The notes beneath the pieces were generated by a model. The model had not been told where the DNA came from. It saw only the letters and a program-made list of their open reading frames with translations, and made no database searches. A stretch of DNA of 14,831 bases from JAADDV01 sp964582875 (GTDB lineage: Bacteria > Aquificota > Aquificia > Aquificales > Hydrogenothermaceae), in contig CAZOTZ010000043.1 of NCBI GenBank assembly GCA_964582875.1, positions 1 through 14,831 on the forward strand, given 5' to 3'. Shown piece by piece: positions 1 through 5,632 of the stretch (its first letter is position 1; each line of letters opens with the position of its first letter). A program made the position numbers and the translations under genes.

Positions 1-206
1 TACAGATGTACGAACAGGCTAAATTAGATGAAACAAAAAAATCCCTTTATATTCAGGTTATAGATGAGCCAGAGGTACCTGATTTACCAGCAAAACCTAA
101 CAAAAAACTGATTGTCTCATTTACTGGTATCTTTGCTTTTGTAGCAAGTATTGTGTTAGCATTCATTCTTGAAGCAAGGGAAAAAAGAAAAAGGATACAA
201 GAATAA
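1..206 (+). CDS. Wzz/GNVR-type polysaccharide chain-length determinant, C-terminal end (partial)
   Basis: Only the last ~68 codons are present. The frame is open to the left edge, so the ATG at base 6 is an internal Met rather than a start. The visible part has the typical end of a Wzz/polysaccharide co-polymerase: a short helix (YEQAKLDETKKS), the phrase IQVIDEPEVPDLPAKPNKK with the proline-rich P-x-x-P-x-K-P motif, and then one hydrophobic membrane helix (about LIVSFTGIFAFVASIVLAFI) followed by a positively charged cytoplasmic tail. Proteins of this family sit in the inner membrane as oligomers and set the chain length of O-antigen or exopolysaccharide made by the Wzy pathway. An LPS/exopolysaccharide cluster therefore probably lies to the left of the window. 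The assignment to the family is good, but the exact subtype (Wzz, Wzc-like without kinase, or exporter-associated) cannot be told from this fragment. Confidence 0.8.
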   Translation, partial: QMYEQAKLDETKKSLYIQVIDEPEVPDLPAKPNKKLIVSFTGIFAFVASIVLAFILEAREKRKRIQE

Positions 207-234
207 AAAAGCCCATCCAAAAGATGGGCTTTTT
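206..234. terminator. Bidirectional rho-independent terminator
   Basis: A 7-bp stem GCCCATC/GATGGGC (211-217 and 223-229) closes a CAAAA loop. It is flanked by an A-run on the left and a T-run on the right, so it works as a terminator in both directions. It lies between the stop codons of two convergent genes (stops at 204-206 and 239-241) and probably serves both. Confidence 0.9.
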
Positions 235-238
235 GTAT

Positions 239-1279
239 TTAGTCGTGAATTCTTAATCTTGGTTTTGGTGTTTCATCAGATGAAGGAGGAAGTACAGGCA
301 TTGTTCTTGCACTTTCAGGAATATCGCCAGTTAAGGATTTAAGGAAGGCTACTATCTTATCTATTTCGTCAGTGGAGAGTTTTTGCCCAAGTTGGTACTC
401 AGCCATTATTCTAACAGCATCTTTTAAAGACCATACAGAACCATCATGGAAATAAGGATATGTTCTATCTATGTTTCTTAAAGAAGGAACTTTGAATACA
501 TACTTATCTTCTTCTTTTTTTGTTAATTTGTATTTACCAAGGTCATATGTAGGATACTGTTTTACTATCCCAAATTTAGCAAACATTCCACCGCCAACAG
601 CAACACCGTTATGACATGATACACAACCTTTATCAATAAACAGTTTTAATCCTTCTTTTTCCTTTTTTGTTAATGCATTTACATCACCTTTAAGGAATTT
701 ATCAAACCTTGAAGGTGTTACAAGGGTTCTTTCAAATGCTGCTATAGCTTTAGCTACATTGTCGTATGTTATAGGATTATCTCCTCCAAAAACTTTCTTA
801 AACTCTTTTACATATCCAGGTATAGTTTTAAGTTTTGCAACTACGTAGTCAGGATTTGGCATTGCCATTTCAACATGGGCAAGAATAGGACCTTTAGCCT
901 GGTCTTCAAGGGTTTTTGCTCTTCCATCCCAGAACTGGGCAACATGAAATCCTGCATTTAGAACAGTTGGGGAGTTTCTTCCACCTGTTTTAAATTTGTG
1001 TCCAAGGGCTGTTTCAACATTATCCACACCGTAAGATGCAAGGTTATGACAGGTATTACAGCTTATAACACCACTTAAAGAAAGACGTGGGTCGTAGTAA
1101 AGTTTTTTCCCAAGTTCTACCTTTTCTGGTGTTGTTGGGTTATCTTTAGGAGCAGGTATCTCTTTAGGTAAAGGTTTGAAGAAACTTTGGGCTTTCTTTA
1201 ATAGTTCAGAGTCTGAAGCCACACCTGTAGAAACAGCAACAGCTACAGCTCCAACAAGTAGTGCAGCTTTCTTTAGCAT
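239..1279 (-). CDS. Di-heme cytochrome c peroxidase (CcpA/MauG family)
   Basis: The 346-residue protein has an N-terminal signal peptide (about residues 1-21, KK followed by an Ala/Val-rich core), so it should be periplasmic. Two CxxCH heme c sites are seen: C74-N-T-C77-H78 and C219-V-S-C222-H223. Further family landmarks are the GH94-K-F-K-T-G-G-RNSPTVLNA stretch, whose His is in the position of the distal ligand of the peroxidatic heme in resting enzymes, the conserved acidic site HVEM (E137), PYFHDGS (276-281), and M292 in AVRIMAEYQLG, the expected axial Met of the high-potential heme. The family reduces H2O2 to water using electrons from small c-type cytochromes. Length agrees with the family. 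The start ATG is preceded by AAAGGAGGAG at good spacing. It is transcribed alone from its own promoter downstream of hfq. Ligand roles are inferred by family position. Confidence 0.95.
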   Translation of the reverse strand: MLKKAALLVGAVAVAVSTGVASDSELLKKAQSFFKPLPKEIPAPKDNPTTPEKVELGKKLYYDPRLSLSGVISCNTCHNLASYGVDNVETALGHKFKTGGRNSPTVLNAGFHVAQFWDGRAKTLEDQAKGPILAHVEMAMPNPDYVVAKLKTIPGYVKEFKKVFGGDNPITYDNVAKAIAAFERTLVTPSRFDKFLKGDVNALTKKEKEGLKLFIDKGCVSCHNGVAVGGGMFAKFGIVKQYPTYDLGKYKLTKKEEDKYVFKVPSLRNIDRTYPYFHDGSVWSLKDAVRIMAEYQLGQKLSTDEIDKIVAFLKSLTGDIPESARTMPVLPPSSDETPKPRLRIHD

Positions 1280-1296
1280 TTTTACTCCTCCTTTAG

Positions 1297-1317
1297 TATT
1301 AATAACTATTATTAATA
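1297..1317. promoter_or_regulatory. Perfect 9-3-9 palindrome, candidate operator of the peroxidase gene
   Basis: The arms TATTAATAA (1297-1305) and TTATTAATA (1309-1317) are exact reverse complements around CTA. The element overlaps the -10 box and the predicted start point of the peroxidase promoter, which is a classic repressor position. The AT-only sequence invites comparison with PerR/Fur-like sites, but it does not match the 7-1-7 PerR consensus, so no regulator is named. Confidence 0.45.
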
Positions 1318-1343
1318 GTAATAATAAAAAACACAGATGTCAA
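1315..1343 (-). promoter_or_regulatory. Sigma70-type promoter of the cytochrome c peroxidase gene
   Basis: On the minus strand a perfect -35 TTGACA (1338-1343) is followed after exactly 17 bp by TACTAT (1315-1320), a 4/6 match to TATAAT. Transcription would start near 1308, leaving a leader of about 28 nt with the ribosome binding site AAAGGAGGAG. This gives the peroxidase a promoter independent of hfq upstream. Confidence 0.7.
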
Positions 1344-1367
1344 GGATTTATACAAATGTTAAAAAAA

Positions 1368-1598
1368 TTAATCTTCTTCTAACTCAAACTCTATTTCCCT
1401 TTTAGGAATTACAGTAGTTATAGCATGTTTATAAACAAGAACCTGTCTTGGACCTTCCTTAAGAAGTATTGTATATGGGTCAAAATACCTTATTTTCCCT
1501 TCTAACTTAACACCGTTAACAAGGTATACATTTACCCTTACTTTTTCTTTTCTTATTGTGTTTAAAAATCTTTCCTGTAACCTTCCTTTTTTTGACAT
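1368..1598 (-). CDS. hfq: RNA chaperone Hfq
   Basis: The 76-residue protein matches Hfq along its whole core. The Sm1 motif covers LQERFLNTIRKEKV through VNVYLVNGVKLEGKIRYFD, and the Sm2 motif ends in the diagnostic Y56-K57-H58-A59. Q8, D40, K57 and H58 sit at the positions that bind uridines on the proximal face of the hexamer, and the aromatic usually found as Phe42 is Tyr42 here. The rim patch reads R16-K-E-K19. The C-terminal tail is very short and acidic (EFELEED). Hfq forms a ring hexamer that pairs small RNAs with mRNAs. The ribosome binding site AGGAGGG (1609-1615) contains the stop codon of the upstream gene, so the two are translationally coupled. Spacing to the ATG is about 10 nt. 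A run of seven T follows the stop on the coding strand, without a hairpin. Confidence 0.97.
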   Translation of the reverse strand: MSKKGRLQERFLNTIRKEKVRVNVYLVNGVKLEGKIRYFDPYTILLKEGPRQVLVYKHAITTVIPKREIEFELEED

Positions 1599-1613
1599 CT
1601 GTTTTTAGCCCTC

Positions 1614-2561
1614 CTAATGTAATGCAACTTTGTAAAGCTTGTCTGCTAATTCTACTATTTCTCTGTACTTTTTAAGTTTTGTTTTCCATATTGCTGGTAT
1701 AGATTCTTCTCCATTATAAGCACCAGCAAAAGCTCCTGTTAATAAACCTATGGAGTCAGTATCTCCTCCATAGTTACCGTAAGAGTTAACAGCATGTATT
1801 ATAGCATTTTCAGCGTTTTCAGGTGTCTTTAAAAATATAAATAATGACTGGGAAAGGGCTTCAAGAGCAAAAGAACCATTACCAAGCTCTTCTATAGCAT
1901 CTTCATAGGATGCATCTTTATCAAGAAGGGTTTTTACCCTGTCCAGGTAAAACTTAGTTTCATCTTTATTTACAAATGTTTTTAGTAGTTCAATAAAATA
2001 TCTGTACTCATCTACCAGATAAAATCTTGACTGGATACATTCACTTACAGCTACAGCTATGACAGATGCAGCATCTATAACAAACTCATTCCTGTGGGTT
2101 AACATTACCACAGCTTTAGTCCCTTCTACCGCAAGTGCAGGATTTGTGTAGTGGTACATAGCTATAGGTATTGCAGATAAAGCTCCTTCTATTGAAGAGC
2201 CTCCTCTTTCAATCTCTTTTCCTTCTTTTAACGCCTCTATTGCAACTAAGAAAGCCGGGTCTACATAACTGTGTAGCTCCTCTTTATCACTCCATTCAAT
2301 ATATCTCTCAAGTATGTCTCTTACGTCTAACTTTCCTTTTTCTGCTAAAGAGGATGCTACTATTTTTACTATCTCAAACTCACTTGAAGTTTCACCGGCT
2401 CTTAAAAAAGACGCTGGAGAAGCAGGGTGAGGTTCGCATATCTCTTTTATTTCTCCACCGTAGTGAAGAACAACTTCATCAACAGGAAGTTCTTCTACAC
2501 ACATTCCCATAGAATCTCCAACAGCGGCACCTAAAAGGGTACCTCTAAATTTGTTTTTCAA
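1614..2561 (-). CDS. ADP-ribosylglycohydrolase-family protein (DraG/ARH-like)
   Basis: Read from the TTG at 2559-2561, which has GGAGAG (2566-2571) just upstream, the protein has 315 residues and begins MKNKFRGTLLGAAVGDSMG, as family members do. The open frame continues to an ATG at 2642, but that extension is AT-rich, overlaps the predicted promoter and lacks a ribosome binding site. Family landmarks are GTLLGAAVGDSMG (8-20), a TH pair (155-156) and GGDTDSIGLLTGAFAGA (265-281). The family removes ADP-ribose from proteins or small molecules using two metal ions. Unusually, the N-terminal metal motif, normally T-D-D-T/S, reads T58-S-S-E61, so two expected Asp ligands are absent. Activity is therefore uncertain, and another role, or ligation by neighbouring Glu residues, is possible. 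Its stop TAG lies inside the ribosome binding site of hfq. Confidence 0.85.
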   Translation of the reverse strand: MKNKFRGTLLGAAVGDSMGMCVEELPVDEVVLHYGGEIKEICEPHPASPASFLRAGETSSEFEIVKIVASSLAEKGKLDVRDILERYIEWSDKEELHSYVDPAFLVAIEALKEGKEIERGGSSIEGALSAIPIAMYHYTNPALAVEGTKAVVMLTHRNEFVIDAASVIAVAVSECIQSRFYLVDEYRYFIELLKTFVNKDETKFYLDRVKTLLDKDASYEDAIEELGNGSFALEALSQSLFIFLKTPENAENAIIHAVNSYGNYGGDTDSIGLLTGAFAGAYNGEESIPAIWKTKLKKYREIVELADKLYKVALH

Positions 2562-2625
2562 TTTTCTCTCCAGGTTGGTATTTATTAAATAAATATTTAT
2601 CAGCTTTTTATAAAAATTCAATTCT

Positions 2626-2653
2626 TTTATAATATAATGCAAATCATTTGCAA
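2626..2653 (-). promoter_or_regulatory. Predicted promoter of the ADP-ribosylglycohydrolase-hfq operon
   Basis: On the minus strand TTGCAA (2648-2653) and TATAAA (2626-2631, 5/6 to consensus) are separated by 16 bp. The start point would be near 2619, giving a leader of about 58 nt to the TTG start codon, AT-rich with weak potential hairpins. It is inferred from motif matches only. Confidence 0.45.
2638..2652. promoter_or_regulatory. 15-bp 7-1-7 palindrome, candidate Fur-family operator
   Basis: TGCAAAT (2638-2644), C, ATTTGCA (2646-2652) is a perfect 7-1-7 inverted repeat. It has the general form TGnnAATnATTnnCA shared by Fur-family boxes (for example the Fur core TGATAATnATTATCA). It covers the -35 box and spacer of the predicted minus-strand promoter and lies about 29 bp upstream of the metF -10, so one protein could act on both. 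Which Fur-family member, if any, is unknown. Confidence 0.45.
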
Positions 2654-2680
2654 TAAGAAGATAAATAAAGGAAAATTATG

Positions 2681-2686
2681 TATAAT
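2681..2686 (+). promoter_or_regulatory. -10 box of the metF promoter
   Basis: A perfect TATAAT lies 30 bp upstream of the metF start codon. No convincing -35 box is found at 16-18 bp spacing, so the promoter may be weak or need an activator. Confidence 0.45.
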
Positions 2687-2716
2687 TAGTTTCCAAAATC
2701 TTAAGTGGAGATAAAA

Positions 2717-3592
2717 ATGAAAATTGGGGAGCTTTTAAAAAGTGTAAAAAGAAGTATATCTTTTGAGTTTTTTCCTCCAAAAACAAAAGAGGGAGAAGAA
2801 GCTTTATTTAATACAATAAAGGAACTTGAGTATATAAAACCTACATTTGTTTCTGTTACCTATGGAGCAGGTGGTACAACAAGAGAGAGAACTATAAGGG
2901 TTGTGAAAAAGGTTCACAAAGAAACTAATCTGACTGTAATGGCACACCAGACGTGTATAGGTCATACAAAGCAAGAGATTATAGATATTCTTACAGAGTA
3001 TAAGAACACAGGTGTTCAGAACATCCTTGCTTTAAGGGGAGATATTCCTGAAGAATTTGAAGGCTCTGTTTTCCCTGAAGATGGATGTAAACACGCAAAT
3101 GAACTTGTTTCATTAATAAAAAAAGAGTTTGATGACTGGTTCAGTATTGGTGTTGCAGCTTATCCTGAAGGACATCCTGAGAGTAAAAATCTTGATGAAG
3201 ATATTTTCTTTTTCAAGAAAAAGGTTGAAGCTGGTGCAGAGTTCGCTATAACCCAGATGTTCTTTGATAACAGATTTTTTTATGAGTTTTTAGAAAAGTC
3301 CCAGAAAGCAGGTATTGATATTCCAATTATTCCTGGAATAATGCCTATAACTAACTTTAAACAGATAAAAAAGTTTGCCCAGATGTGTGGTGCAACAATT
3401 CCTTTAGACCTTGTTAAAAGGCTTCAGTCTATTGAAGATAAACCTGAAGAAATTGAAAAGGCAGGAATAGAGTTTGCTGTACAACAGTGTATTGACCTTC
3501 TAAAAAATGGGGTTAAAGGACTTCATTTCTATACCTTAAACAAATCTAAAGCAACTATACAGATTTATGAAAGAATAAAGGATTATCTCTAA
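2717..3592 (+). CDS. metF: Methylenetetrahydrofolate reductase
   Basis: The 291-residue protein reduces 5,10-methylene-THF to 5-methyl-THF, the methyl donor for methionine synthesis. It is a flavin TIM-barrel enzyme of the cytoplasm. Seen in order: SFEFFPPKT with the catalytic Glu (E17), VSVTYGAGGTTRERT, MAHQTCIGHT, ALRGDIP (D109, near the FAD), GVAAYPEGHPES, FAITQMFFDN (Q180, folate-binding position), IPIIPGIMPITN and, near the end, GLHFYTLNKS. Length is typical of bacterial MetF. The start chosen is the ATG at 2717, because GGAG at 2707-2710 gives 6-nt spacing; the in-frame GTG at 2705 has no ribosome binding site. It is a single gene, divergent from the ADP-ribosylglycohydrolase-hfq operon. 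Its stop codon overlaps the stop of the convergent gene by 4 bp. Confidence 0.97.
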   Translation: MKIGELLKSVKRSISFEFFPPKTKEGEEALFNTIKELEYIKPTFVSVTYGAGGTTRERTIRVVKKVHKETNLTVMAHQTCIGHTKQEIIDILTEYKNTGVQNILALRGDIPEEFEGSVFPEDGCKHANELVSLIKKEFDDWFSIGVAAYPEGHPESKNLDEDIFFFKKKVEAGAEFAITQMFFDNRFFYEFLEKSQKAGIDIPIIPGIMPITNFKQIKKFAQMCGATIPLDLVKRLQSIEDKPEEIEKAGIEFAVQQCIDLLKNGVKGLHFYTLNKSKATIQIYERIKDYL

Positions 3593-4539
3593 GCTTCTTT
3601 TTCTTTCTTTTCTTTTTCTTTTTTTTCTTCTTCCTGTTTCTTGAATTCTTTACTGAAATAAAAATCCATATAATCTTTTATAACCCTGAGAAATTTCGGA
3701 TTTACAGTTTTTTTCTCATTAAACAATATAAACAGAATTCCAAAAACCATATCTCTTTTGTCATTTATAACTAAAGAGTACACCCTTTCTGCATCTATTT
3801 CTTCATTTATCTCCTCAGAGTCTATTATCTGAATTTCATCTTTTACATAAGCAAGGAGTTCTTTTTTACATTCACTATTTCCTACTGCTATACATTTATG
3901 TTCTAAAAAATCTATGAAGGCTATACCAGATGATTTTAGATAGTCGTTTAGTTGGTATAAAGCTTCTTTAAAGCCCAGTTCACCCTGTAAAGTTTCCTGC
4001 AGTGTAGGAATAATTTCCATCTGGGCTTTATTTTCTTCAAACTTTTCTTGAAAACTAAGGTTCTCTTTGTAAAGCTCTTCCATCTGGGATTTTAGTTTTT
4101 TATAGTAGAGCTCCCTTTCTTCATACTCTTTTTTCAGTTTGTACATAGCTATCAAACCGGATATTACAAGGGGGATGAAAATGTAATCTGAGAAATTAGA
4201 CAGGTAAAGGGAAAGACCAATTGGGACAATAGAAAATGTGCCGTAAAATATGTAATCTTCTTTCCCTTCTGTGAATTCAGAAAAGAAAGGGATTACAAAT
4301 GTTGACAGATATGTAAGTCCTGTAACATAGATAATAAAACTTAAAAACAGTGTATCAACACCATAAAATATAAACTTAATACTTCTTTTTCCTTCACTTG
4401 TAATTGCTATTATGGAAAAGAAAAGTAAATATATAATAGAGAGAATTATAAGGGCAGATTTGTATTCTACATTTTCAATAAGAAGACTTGATATTACCCC
4501 TAAAACAACAAAGAACCTTATAAAAAACGAGTAAATCAT
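3589..4539 (-). CDS. Membrane protein with coiled coil and GAF-like domain, function unknown
   Basis: I cannot assign this 316-residue protein to a named family. About five hydrophobic segments occur in the first 134 residues (roughly 3-21, 28-47, 55-86, 95-114, 118-134). A highly charged coiled coil follows (about 136-188: KLKKEYEERELYYKKLKSQ and on). A domain at about 190-297 then has the alternating pattern of a GAF fold: helix, GIAFIDFL strand, a central acidic stretch, ERVYSLVIND, MVFGILFILFNEKK and the closing helix PKFLRVIKDYMDFYF. The end is a Lys/Glu-only tail. The architecture resembles the input half of a membrane sensor, but no kinase, GGDEF or phosphatase output is present. Its ATG overlaps the TGA of the upstream gene (ATGA), so the two are translationally coupled and probably act together. 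The GAF call is by pattern and moderate. Confidence 0.75.
   Translation of the reverse strand: MIYSFFIRFFVVLGVISSLLIENVEYKSALIILSIIYLLFFSIIAITSEGKRSIKFIFYGVDTLFLSFIIYVTGLTYLSTFVIPFFSEFTEGKEDYIFYGTFSIVPIGLSLYLSNFSDYIFIPLVISGLIAMYKLKKEYEERELYYKKLKSQMEELYKENLSFQEKFEENKAQMEIIPTLQETLQGELGFKEALYQLNDYLKSSGIAFIDFLEHKCIAVGNSECKKELLAYVKDEIQIIDSEEINEEIDAERVYSLVINDKRDMVFGILFILFNEKKTVNPKFLRVIKDYMDFYFSKEFKKQEEEKKEKEKKEKEA
3594..3634. repeat. 41-nt pure pyrimidine/purine tract
   Basis: The plus strand contains only C and T from 3594 to 3634. The minus strand encodes the Lys/Glu tail of the membrane protein. It begins two bases after the metF stop, so the metF mRNA 3' end would be U-rich, free of G and unstructured. 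No hairpin terminator for metF is seen; this tract may take part in ending transcription, but that is inference. Confidence 0.6.
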
Positions 4540-5555
4540 ATCATTTCCTTGTACATGTTATTTATTAAATAAAAAAGGTTAGAAGAAAACTCTACAGGTT
4601 TCCTTTCGTCTAAAAACTCTTTTTTTAAACTGTACATATGTAGATTTGGCTGGGAGAAAAACCATACAAATGGTACATTAATACCACTGAGGTCAAGGTT
4701 TTCCATAAGTTCTTCCTTTTTTGTTTTATAACCTAACTCTCTCATAAGGTTGCTAACCTTTTCTTTGTGAAAGCTGTCTATTATCTTCCTTTTATTACTT
4801 ATCGTTATTAGCTTTTCATTTCCTAAGCCACAGGAATCTATATTCAAAATTGAAAGGATTTTATCTGTGTCCTGATTTTCAAGATGTTTTTTCAGCCCTA
4901 TATAGTCTGAGTATTTGTTCTCTGTAAAAATTACTCTAACTTTGTATCCCTTTGGGTGTCCAACATTTACCAGTCTATCTACAATATCTTTTATAACAAG
5001 ATAAGAGCTGTAAAAAGATATAGAGTTTTCATCCTGAAATCTAATATCGTATGGAAAGTGGATATACGCAAAGTAGCTTCCTAACCCAAAGTCATAAAAG
5101 TAGTTTTCCACTATTTCTTCTTCTTCTTTTATCCTGAAAGTTATTTTTATTTTTTCTTTTCCTATAAATGGAAACTGTGTTTTAAAAATTGGAAAATCTT
5201 TTGTAAAGATAGTTTTATAAATGTCTGATGTTGTTAGTACAGCTGTTGGTTTAATTTCAAGTAAGTACTTGATATGATACTGGTTAAGGTCTTTTATAAA
5301 AAGGATTTTATCTTTTAATTCTTCTTTTAATGCGTATCCTGGTTTGACAGTTTCAAGGGATACAACCTCTCCTTCTAATGTATCATTTGAGGAAAATCCG
5401 TAGGACAGAGGGTATATCTCTATTTTTTTGTTCTCTATTTCCAGTGAGCAGTTTTTTAAGTAATACTCAATATATGTAAATGTTTCTTTTTTTAGTTCTT
5501 CTTCAAAAATACTAAAAATACCCTCTTTTATAAGATGTTTCAATGAATTCACCAT
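4536..5555 (-). CDS. PA-domain/M28-peptidase-like protein, probably inactive
   Basis: The 339-residue protein has no signal peptide or membrane helix. Residues about 55-130 read like a protease-associated (PA) insert (GEVVSL...LKDKILFIKDLNQYHIKYLLEIKPTAVLTTSD). The rest follows the order of an M28 zinc aminopeptidase: FAYIHFPYD (H166), DENSISFYSSYLVIKDIVDRL (175-195), VRVIFTEN (E212), ILNIDSCGLG (D240) and NVPFVWFF...NLHMYSL (H306). Compared with active M28 enzymes, the H-x-D motif is H-F-P and the Glu-Glu pair is Glu-Asn, so the di-zinc site looks damaged. The role could be binding or structural instead of proteolysis. The ATG has no clear ribosome binding site. It is translationally coupled to the membrane protein downstream. 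The remote homology is by pattern, and the function is unknown. Confidence 0.65.
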   Translation of the reverse strand: MVNSLKHLIKEGIFSIFEEELKKETFTYIEYYLKNCSLEIENKKIEIYPLSYGFSSNDTLEGEVVSLETVKPGYALKEELKDKILFIKDLNQYHIKYLLEIKPTAVLTTSDIYKTIFTKDFPIFKTQFPFIGKEKIKITFRIKEEEEIVENYFYDFGLGSYFAYIHFPYDIRFQDENSISFYSSYLVIKDIVDRLVNVGHPKGYKVRVIFTENKYSDYIGLKKHLENQDTDKILSILNIDSCGLGNEKLITISNKRKIIDSFHKEKVSNLMRELGYKTKKEELMENLDLSGINVPFVWFFSQPNLHMYSLKKEFLDERKPVEFSSNLFYLINNMYKEMI

Positions 5556-5575
5556 ACTGCACCAGACTTTAAGTT

Positions 5576-5608
5576 AGAAGCTACCAGCAAACAGCTGGTA
5601 TAGCTTCT
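5576..5608. other. Intercistronic stem-loop downstream of ilvE
   Basis: A hairpin is formed by AGAAGCT/AGCTTCT (5576-5582, 5602-5608) and ACCAGC/GCTGGT (5583-5588, 5594-5599), with a 2-nt bulge and an AAACA loop. It lies between ilvE and the M28-like gene, both on the minus strand. In that direction it is not followed by a T-run (it reads TAACTTAAAG), so it is a poor rho-independent terminator. It may be a leaky terminator, an RNA processing site or a barrier to 3' exonucleases. Confidence 0.6.
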
Positions 5609-5632
5609 TTATCGGAAATACTTTTTTGAATT

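Noticed and set aside
6..206. A complete 66-residue small membrane protein starting at the ATG at base 6
   Set aside because: The frame is open to the window edge and the sequence is the usual C-terminus of Wzz/GNVR proteins, so the Met is internal.
2171..2512. 113-codon plus-strand frame opposite the ADP-ribosylglycohydrolase
   Set aside because: Leu-rich low-complexity shadow translation, with no ribosome binding site.
2562..2642. N-terminal extension of the ADP-ribosylglycohydrolase from an ATG at 2642
   Set aside because: It lacks a ribosome binding site, is AT-rich, overlaps the predicted promoter and palindrome, and the family N-terminus begins right at the TTG that has GGAGAG before it.
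2643..2716. A SAM or folate riboswitch upstream of metF
   Set aside because: The leader after the predicted -10 box is only about 25 nt, too short for a known riboswitch fold.
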